A DNA stretch of 5,225 nucleotides from Acidimicrobiia bacterium (lineage in GTDB: Bacteria > Actinomycetota > Acidimicrobiia > Acidimicrobiales > Ilumatobacteraceae): contig JACCUL010000344.1 of assembly GCA_013811855.1 (NCBI GenBank), positions 1 through 5,225 of the forward strand. The letters run 5' to 3'. The notes under the pieces are model-generated. The model had not been told where the DNA came from, ran no database searches, and saw only the letters and a program-made list of their open reading frames with translations. A program made the position numbers and the translations under genes. Position 1 is the stretch's first letter. Each line of letters starts with the position of its first letter. Below are positions 1 to 5,225 of the stretch, in pieces.

Positions 1-339
1 GACCAGTACCGCTCGTTGCTCGTACCGCAGGCGGGCCAGCGACTCCAACAGCTCGTCGACGACGAGCACCTCGTCGCCCTCACCGACGACGGCCAGGTGC
101 TCACGGGCCGAGCGACGCGCCGCCGACCGGTGCCACGACCGGGCCGCGTTGACGACCGCGGTGCGCAGGTACGCGGCCGGGTTCTCCAGCTCGTCGTAAC
201 GGCCGGCCAGGCGCAGGAACACCTCCTGGGCGATCTCCTCGCCGGCCTGCGCCTCACCGGTCAGCGCGGCCGCCCATCGAGCGGCGTCGCGCCACGCCGA
301 CCGGTAGAACCCGTCGAACGGGGTGTCGTCGGCAATCAT
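1..339 (-). CDS. ECF-type RNA polymerase sigma factor, N-terminal part (cut by window edge)
   Basis: Encodes the first 113 residues of a sigma-70 family protein of the extracytoplasmic-function (ECF) class, which directs RNA polymerase to a specific promoter set. Residues 8-76 look like region 2: an alternating aromatic/charged first helix (FDGFYRSAWRDAARWAAALTG), the acidic EEIAQEVFLRL stretch typical of region 2.2, and NPAAYLRTAVVNAARSWHR resembling regions 2.3-2.4. An acidic linker (about 84-97) leads into LARLRYEQRAVLV, the usual opening of region 4. The C-terminal DNA-binding helices and any downstream anti-sigma gene lie beyond the edge. The ATG at 339 has no SD directly before it. It overlaps the stop of a possible 17-codon leader ORF (ATGA), so translation may be coupled. 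An in-frame GTG at 366 would add nine residues (VESIVRPSA) and is an alternative start. The family call is firm; subgroup and regulon cannot be told. Confidence 0.88.
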   Translation of the reverse strand, partial: MIADDTPFDGFYRSAWRDAARWAAALTGEAQAGEEIAQEVFLRLAGRYDELENPAAYLRTAVVNAARSWHRSAARRSAREHLAVVGEGDEVLVVDELLESLARLRYEQRAVLV

Positions 340-389
340 CGCCGACGGCCGCACGATCGACTCCACACCGTGTCGACGTCGCCGACCAC
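336..389 (-). CDS. possible 17-codon leader ORF upstream of the sigma gene
   Basis: A GTG at 389 lies about 10 nt downstream of a near-perfect SD (GGAAGGAGGG, 409 down to 400). It opens a frame of 17 codons (VVGDVDTVWSRSCGRRR) ending in TGA at 338-336. That stop overlaps the sigma-factor ATG in the form ATGA, the usual geometry for translational coupling. The strong SD has no other obvious start to serve, because the sigma ATG is about 60 nt away. The peptide resembles nothing I recognise. It contains three Arg codons at its end and could simply be a translated spacer. Existence is inferred from SD, spacing and overlap only. The competing explanation is that the sigma gene starts at GTG 366 from a leaderless transcript. 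Confidence 0.35.
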   Translation of the reverse strand: MVGDVDTVWSRSCGRRR

Positions 390-402
390 GCGCGCCGTTC
401 CC
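375..402 (-). promoter_or_regulatory. possible ECF-type promoter of the sigma gene
   Basis: On the minus strand GGGAAC (402-397) is followed after 18 nt by CGTC (378-375). ECF sigma factors commonly recognise a GGAAC-like -35 with a CGTC/GTT-like -10, and often transcribe their own gene, so an autoregulatory promoter is a reasonable reading. The 18-nt spacer is slightly longer than the usual 15-17. Initiation would fall near 366, where an in-frame GTG for the sigma gene lies. The motif overlaps the SD GGAAGGAGGG, so one of the two readings may be coincidental. Confidence 0.3.
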
Positions 403-409
403 TCCTTCC
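400..409 (-). promoter_or_regulatory. strong Shine-Dalgarno sequence in the sigma gene leader
   Basis: On the minus strand these bases read GGAAGGAGGG, containing AGGAGG, which is complementary to the 16S rRNA 3' end. It is the only strong SD I see before any gene in the window. It sits ten bases before a GTG (389) and far (about 60 nt) from the sigma ATG. Most of it (408-402) is also the 3' arm of a long hairpin, so its accessibility would depend on RNA folding. Confidence 0.5.
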
Positions 410-456
410 GGTCAGCGATCCTGACCGCTTTCGGCCGGATCGCTGACCAGAAGGAG
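402..456 (-). repeat. long imperfect inverted repeat (19-bp arms, 17-nt loop)
   Basis: Positions 402-420 and 438-456 are reverse complements at 18 of 19 positions; the single mismatch is 409 against 449. The innermost 11 bp (GGTCAGCGATC / GATCGCTGACC) are perfect. The hairpin follows 13 bp after the acetyltransferase stop. Its minus-strand 3' arm contains the leader SD. A shorter alternative stem exists inside it: GGTCAG at 410-415 with CTGACC at 421-426 around a 5-nt loop, mutually exclusive with the long stem. No T-tract follows in either direction, so a classical intrinsic terminator is not supported. It could be a factor-dependent 3' end for the acetyltransferase mRNA, an SD-sequestering structure, a multi-half-site operator or a dispersed palindromic repeat. 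Confidence 0.7.
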
Positions 457-467
457 CGTGACGCTCC
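453..467. repeat. 15-bp palindrome just after the acetyltransferase stop
   Basis: GGAGCGTGACGCTCC reads as a perfect palindrome with 7-bp arms around the central G460. It starts 2 bp past the stop codon of the acetyltransferase (minus strand) and shares positions 453-456 with the outer arm of the neighbouring 402-456 hairpin, so both structures cannot be complete at once in RNA. A one-base centre makes a poor RNA loop, so a protein-binding site in DNA is at least as likely. Confidence 0.5.
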
Positions 468-469
468 GC

Positions 470-1633
470 TCAGAAGCCGGACATGCCGTGGGCCATCGGG
501 TGCGCCGTGAGCAGCGCGTCGGCCCGGCGCAACGCCTCGGCCGAGCGGGCCGTGAGGCGGCGGCCCATCGCCAGCGTCGTCGGCGCCACCCCCATCAGCA
601 GCGGCCCGAGCGCCGATCGCTCGGCCACCAGGTCCGGCCGGCTGCGGACGCGCTTCGCACCGCCGGCGCCGACGCGGTAGCGGGCGCCGTCGCACTCGAT
701 CACCACGTCGTCGTCGGTGCCGTAGGAGCGGGCGGCGAAGCACAGCGCGACGTCGAGCGGCACGCACCAGACGAAGTCGTTGAGCTCGTAGGTGCGCAGC
801 GCCCGCGGGTCGGCGAGCAGGTACGGCAACGGGTCGTCGGGGGCCAGCAGCCGCGAACGGACGGAGCCGACGAGATCGATCGACGTGACCGTCCGCCACA
901 ACGCCACGTGCGCGTCGGGCGTGGCGGCGGCGAGGTCGAGCAGCTCCACCTCGTGGGCGGCATGACCCTCGTTCCAGTGCTGGACGATCTTCCAGCAGGC
1001 GAAGCCGTCGTCGTGGAGCACCCACGTCGCGCCCGCGCCGCGGTCGCCGATCTGCGCCGCGAACCACGCCTCCGAGCGGTCGATCTCGCCAGCCCGCAGC
1101 CGACGGATCCGCTCCCACCGCGAGCGCAGTTCGTCGACCAGCGCTGGGTCGTCGTGCTCGACGAGCCGCACCGCTCCGGGGTCCGATTCGAGCCCGGGGC
1201 GCATCTGCGCCCTCGTCCGGTCGAGCACGGTCATCCGCCGCTGGGTGGCGATGCCGTAGCCGAAGCGCTCGTAGATGGCGCCCTCGCTGGCGGTGAGCGC
1301 GGCGAGCGGCTCGTCACGCGCCTCGATGTCGGCGTGCACATCGGCCATCAGGCGGGTCAGTAGTCCCTGGCGCCGATGGGTCGAGGCCACGGCCACCCAC
1401 GTCACCCCGCCCGTTGGCACGGCGGCGCCGCCCGGCACGGTCATCTGCAGCCCGAACGAGCCGGCCACGCCGACGATCGAGCCGTGGTCGTCGGCGACGC
1501 GGAAGCGCTCCAGCTCGATCACCGAGCGCTGGCGGGCGAAGTCCTCGTCCGTCCACTTGTGGCCGAAGGCCCGGCCGTCGACGCGCTTGATCGCCTCGAG
1601 GTCGCCCTCGCCGGGCGTACGGATCTCGGTCAC
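470..1633 (-). CDS. Eis-family GNAT N-acetyltransferase
   Basis: A 387-residue protein, close in length and layout to mycobacterial Eis (402 aa), which acetylates amines (aminoglycosides and protein lysines) with acetyl-CoA. The N-terminal GNAT domain (about 1-145) has the acetyl-CoA loop VAVASTHRRQGLL (80-92), with RRQG forming the pyrophosphate-binding turn. SEGAIYERFGY (116-126) corresponds to the Eis segment whose Tyr126 acts as general acid; here it is Tyr121. A second degenerate GNAT domain (about 150-285) includes DAHVALWR and DPLPYLL, and an SCP2-like C-terminal domain ends in MSGF. The terminal Phe matters because the C-terminal carboxylate of Eis takes part in catalysis, so the enzyme looks intact. 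Start is GTG 1633 without a clear SD; the N-terminus MTEIRTPGEGDLEAI fits the family. Divergent from the ABC ATPase gene 76 bp away. Natural substrate unknown; resistance should not be assumed. Confidence 0.88.
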   Translation of the reverse strand: MTEIRTPGEGDLEAIKRVDGRAFGHKWTDEDFARQRSVIELERFRVADDHGSIVGVAGSFGLQMTVPGGAAVPTGGVTWVAVASTHRRQGLLTRLMADVHADIEARDEPLAALTASEGAIYERFGYGIATQRRMTVLDRTRAQMRPGLESDPGAVRLVEHDDPALVDELRSRWERIRRLRAGEIDRSEAWFAAQIGDRGAGATWVLHDDGFACWKIVQHWNEGHAAHEVELLDLAAATPDAHVALWRTVTSIDLVGSVRSRLLAPDDPLPYLLADPRALRTYELNDFVWCVPLDVALCFAARSYGTDDDVVIECDGARYRVGAGGAKRVRSRPDLVAERSALGPLLMGVAPTTLAMGRRLTARSAEALRRADALLTAHPMAHGMSGF

Positions 1634-1709
1634 CGCCCGAGTCTGTCCGCCGAACGCTCCGACGCCGAGGCCGGTTTCCGTCCGGCGGCACCAACTACGT
1701 TCGGCCGGG
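1634..1709. promoter_or_regulatory. divergent intergenic region between acetyltransferase and ABC ATPase genes
   Basis: These 76 bp must hold the promoters for both diverging genes. On the plus strand TACGTT (1696-1701) matches the actinobacterial -10 pattern TANNNT and lies 8 nt before the ATPase ATG (1710), without any SD between, as expected for a leaderless transcript. TTTCCG (1675-1680) is a poor -35 match. On the minus strand only a weak CAGACT hexamer 6 nt before the GTG at 1633 could serve as -10. No operator-like repeat is evident. Confidence 0.35.
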
Positions 1710-2810
<1,101 letters not shown>

Positions 2811-3635
2811 GCTCGACGTCGGCTGGCGACGAGGTCGCCTCGTCGCGGCCCCGCGTGAGCACCAGGTAGATCCCGCCGCCGACGACCGCCGCCAGCGCCA
2901 CCCACTGGTTCCAGCGCAACCCACCGAGGTGATCGGCCTCGTCGATGCGCAGCCCCTCGACCCAGAACCGCCCGGCGCCGTACCCGAGCACGAACATCGC
3001 CAGCAGGCGGCCCCGCCGCGGGCGGTAGCGGCGGTCGATCCACAACAGCGCACCGCACAGCGCCAGGTTCCACATCGACTCGTAGAGGAACGTCGGGTGG
3101 AACGTCGTGCCCGACGGGTACCCGATCGGCAGGTGCTCGTCGTCGATCTCCAGCGCCCATGGCAGGTCGGTGGGCCGGCCGAACAGCTCCTGGTTGAACC
3201 AGTTGCCCCATCGACCGATGGCCTGGGCGAGCGGGATGGCCGGCGCCAAGCACGTGGCCACCTCGTTGATGGTCAGGCCACGCGAGCGAGCCAGCCAGAG
3301 CCCGACGACAAGTCCGGCCAGCAGGCCACCGGGGATCCCCAGCCCGCCCTCCCAGATCTTCGGGATGTCCTCGAGGTTGCCGCTGAACCGGTCCCAGTCG
3401 GTGACGACGTGGTACAGCCGGGCGCCGATGACGCCGGCCAGCACGCCCCACAACCCGAGGAAGCTGGCGTCCTCCCGCGTGCCGACGCCCCGCTCGACGA
3501 ACCGCCGCCCGAGGAGCCAGATCCCCGCCAGCACCCCGAGCGCGATCATCAGCCCGTAGGCGTTCAGCGAGATCGGCCCGAGGTCGAGCGTCCCGCTCGA
3601 CGGGCTGGGGATGCTGGCCAGCCGGCCGGCGAGCG

Positions 3636-4427
3636 TCACGGCACGCGCCAGCCCGTGACGCGCCCGGCGAACTCGATGGCGGCCAGGAAGATGGCGTCGC
3701 GGTCGAAGTCCTGGGTGGCGACGTGGTAGCTGCGCTCCAGCCAGCGGTGGTCGACCTCACCGCCGTAGATGGCGGCGAGGTGCTCGCTCTGCGCCGGTTC
3801 GACGACGTGGTCCCGGCGCGACGTGAACAGCAGCAGCGGCATCTTCAGCTCGCCGTACGACTCGTCCTGCGGGCCGACGCCGTCGTCGAGCAGCGAGATC
3901 AGCGGCCGGATCGGCGTGTCGTCGTAGGTGATCTCGTGGGCATCGGGGTCGGCGATGTCGCTGCCGATGCCGGGCACCACCAAGGTCCCCTGCTCGAGCA
4001 TCTCGGCCAGCATTTCGCGCACCTCGGGCACCATCAGCTTGGTCATCGGGTTGACGAGCACGAGGCCCTGCACCTCGGCGTGCCGCCGCGCCGTCCAGAG
4101 CGCCAGCGCGCCACCCATGCTGAGCCCACCGACGACCAGGCCGCCAGCGCGCGCCGCCAGCCGCTGGTACGCCTGCTCGACCTCGCCCGTCCAGTCCGAC
4201 CAGCGCGTCGCCAGCATGTCCTCGATCGTGGTGCCATGTCCCGGCAGCCGGGGGACCTCGACGTGGAAGCCGGCGGCCGCCATCGCCTCGGCGAACCCGC
4301 GCATCGACGACGGGTTGCCCGTGAACCCGTGCAACGCGAGGAACCCGGGCGCCGGCCCCTCGGCGGCGACCTGGGCCTCGTGCGACCACGCCTCGGCGCC
4401 CGGCAAGATCGTCGCCCCCTTGCTCAT
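3636..4427 (-). CDS. alpha/beta hydrolase, carboxylesterase / monoacylglycerol lipase-like
   Basis: A 263-residue soluble hydrolase predicted to cleave ester bonds of short or medium acyl substrates. ALHGFTGNPSSMRGFAEAM (31-49) carries the HGFTG oxyanion-hole motif, PRLPGHGTTIEDM (59-71) is characteristic of the Est30-like carboxylesterase family, and GLSMGG (101-106) is the nucleophile elbow with Ser103. The likely triad is completed by Asp206 in SRRDHVVEP and His235 in SYHVATQDFD. The segment 130-190 forms the cap. No signal peptide is seen, so it should act in the cytoplasm. I chose ATG 4427 (MSKGATILPG) although the frame stays open to 4532: the extra 35 residues are low-complexity and would run across the divergent promoter region into the M48 gene. 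GTG 4430 is equally possible. Its stop overlaps the lgt start by 4 bp. Whether it acts on glycerides or on membrane lipid by-products is unknown. Confidence 0.88.
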   Translation of the reverse strand: MSKGATILPGAEAWSHEAQVAAEGPAPGFLALHGFTGNPSSMRGFAEAMAAAGFHVEVPRLPGHGTTIEDMLATRWSDWTGEVEQAYQRLAARAGGLVVGGLSMGGALALWTARRHAEVQGLVLVNPMTKLMVPEVREMLAEMLEQGTLVVPGIGSDIADPDAHEITYDDTPIRPLISLLDDGVGPQDESYGELKMPLLLFTSRRDHVVEPAQSEHLAAIYGGEVDHRWLERSYHVATQDFDRDAIFLAAIEFAGRVTGWRVP

Positions 4428-4474
4428 CACGTCGATGTCTACCCGACCGATCGTCGTGTTCGTATTCTTCCGGG
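4428..4474. promoter_or_regulatory. divergent promoter region between hydrolase-lgt and M48 protease genes
   Basis: This 47-bp gap contains the most AT-rich patch of the neighbourhood (GTTCGTATTCTTC, about 4458-4470). TATTCT (4463-4468) is a good -10 candidate on the plus strand, 6 nt before the GTG at 4475, the spacing expected for a leaderless transcript; no convincing -35 is seen. On the minus strand there is only a weak SD-like stretch (GGTCGGGTAG) 12 nt before the hydrolase start and no clear -10. The space is so short that the two promoters must overlap or abut. Confidence 0.35.
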
Positions 4475-5225
4475 GTGCCGACCCGCCGTCGTAGCCGTCG
4501 GATGGACGTGTCGGCGGTCCTGGCGTTCGCACCCGTCGTCGTGATCGCGCCGTTCTGCCTGTTGGCGCTGTTCGTGATCTGGCTCCCGCTGCAACTGGCG
4601 TGGGATGTGCCGTTCTGGATCCTGCCGGTCGGTTACGTGCTCGCCGGCGTCGTGCTGTTCGTCCGGCCGGTGCAGGCGGTGGTCCTCACCCCACTGTTCG
4701 GGGCCCGCCACCCGACCGACGCCGAACGGCACCGCCTCGATCCGCTGTGGCACGACCTGGCGATGGCCAACCGCCTGCCGGCCGACCGCTTCCTCCTGCG
4801 CGTGCTCCCGTCGGACGACCTCAACGCCTTCGCCTGCGGCGGCCACCTCGTGGTCGTCACCACGTTTGCCGTGCAGGAGCTGCCGGAGCGCGAGCTGGCC
4901 GGCGTCCTGGCCCACGAGCTGAGCCACCACCTCGGCCTGCACACCGTCGCGCTGACGATCGGGCACTGGCTGTCGCTGCCCGTCGTCGCCCTCGCCCGCA
5001 TCGGCTGGTGGTTGCAGAACGTCGCCACGGCGGCGACCGAGTCCTTCGCCAGCGGCTCGGCGAGCTGGACGCTCGCCGGCCGGCTGCTGGCCGGGCTCCT
5101 CAACGCCGCCGCCCTGCCGTTCGTCGTCGCGCTGTGGGTGGCCGACGCCGCCGGCAACCTCGTCGCCCACCGCAGCGAGTTCCAGGCCGACCGGCGGGTC
5201 ATCAAGATGGGTTACGGCCGGCACC
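4475..5225 (+). CDS. membrane-bound M48 family zinc metalloprotease, N-terminal part (cut by window edge)
   Basis: Residues below count from ATG 4502. Two hydrophobic segments (about 6-33 and 38-66) anchor the N-terminus. The HExxH zinc motif follows in LAHELSHH, with His138 and His142 as ligands and Glu139 as catalytic base. A hydrophobic insert (about 148-218) resembles another one or two membrane segments. SEFQADR (225-231) supplies the third ligand Glu226 and the conserved Asp230 of M48 (HtpX/Ste24-like) peptidases. LNAFACGGHLVVVTTFAVQEL (107-127) is the usual conserved strand region preceding the zinc helix. HtpX-type enzymes degrade damaged or misfolded membrane proteins; the substrate here is unknown. 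GTG 4475 is preferred: it adds PTRRRSRR, a basic flank before the first helix, and sits 6 nt after a -10-like hexamer. ATG 4502 is the alternative. Neither has an SD. The reading frame is open to the right edge, so the C-terminal portion is missing. Confidence 0.87.
   Translation, partial: MPTRRRSRRMDVSAVLAFAPVVVIAPFCLLALFVIWLPLQLAWDVPFWILPVGYVLAGVVLFVRPVQAVVLTPLFGARHPTDAERHRLDPLWHDLAMANRLPADRFLLRVLPSDDLNAFACGGHLVVVTTFAVQELPERELAGVLAHELSHHLGLHTVALTIGHWLSLPVVALARIGWWLQNVATAATESFASGSASWTLAGRLLAGLLNAAALPFVVALWVADAAGNLVAHRSEFQADRRVIKMGYGRH

Noticed and set aside
402..467. Intrinsic terminator after the acetyltransferase gene
   Set aside because: The stems are strong enough but no T-tract follows on either strand, so I report inverted repeats instead of a terminator.
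458..1363. Long plus-strand open frame opposite the acetyltransferase gene (about 301 codons)
   Set aside because: Arg/Val/Gly/His-rich composition without family motifs; it is the usual antisense shadow of a GC-rich gene whose minus-strand product is clearly Eis-like.
1275..1709. 145-codon N-terminal extension of the ABC ATPase frame
   Set aside because: It lies antisense to the acetyltransferase gene, resembles no domain, and the ATPase family begins at MASVTFDD (1710).
4428..4532. 35-residue N-terminal extension of the hydrolase
   Set aside because: It has low complexity, crosses the promoter-like patch and overlaps the M48 gene start.
4439..5224. 261-codon minus-strand frame opposite the M48 gene
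   Set aside because: Gln/Arg/Asp/Glu-rich shadow; the plus strand encodes HELSHH and SEFQADR in one continuous frame.

Overview
The window is GC-rich (roughly 70% by eye), densely packed, and reads as ordinary actinobacterial chromosome. High G+C, GTG starts, an Eis-type acetyltransferase, a stand-alone MsiK/UgpC-type sugar ABC ATPase and an actinobacterial-type Lgt all suggest Actinomycetota. An uncultured Acidimicrobiia-like lineage is possible, but that is only an impression. I see no tRNA, rRNA, CRISPR array, insertion sequence or phage gene.

Layout. Positions 1-339 (minus): the first 113 residues of an ECF sigma factor, running off the left edge. Positions 340-469: a 130-bp regulatory gap with a long imperfect hairpin, a strong Shine-Dalgarno (SD) sequence, a possible 17-codon leader ORF whose stop overlaps the sigma start, and an ECF-like GGGAAC element. 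Positions 470-1633 (minus): an Eis-family GNAT acetyltransferase. Positions 1634-1709: a short divergent intergenic region. Positions 1710-2810 (plus): a CUT1-type ABC transporter ATPase without permease genes. Positions 2710-3639 (minus): prolipoprotein diacylglyceryl transferase (Lgt), overlapping the end of the ATPase gene tail-to-tail by 101 bp. Positions 3636-4427 (minus): an alpha/beta hydrolase of the carboxylesterase/monoacylglycerol lipase type, overlapping the lgt start by 4 bp (GTGA). Positions 4428-4474: a divergent intergenic region with an AT-rich promoter-like patch. Positions 4475-5225 (plus): the N-terminal part of a membrane M48 zinc metalloprotease, cut by the right edge.

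Functional reading. The hydrolase and lgt are almost certainly co-transcribed and translationally coupled. With the divergent M48 protease they form a loosely envelope- and lipid-related neighbourhood. The ATPase probably energises sugar importers encoded elsewhere. The acetyltransferase lies upstream of the sigma factor on the same strand, but the structured gap suggests separately controlled expression. The genes themselves are recognisable families. The least explained DNA is the 400-470 segment, where nested inverted repeats, the SD and a sigma-type promoter element occupy the same bases.
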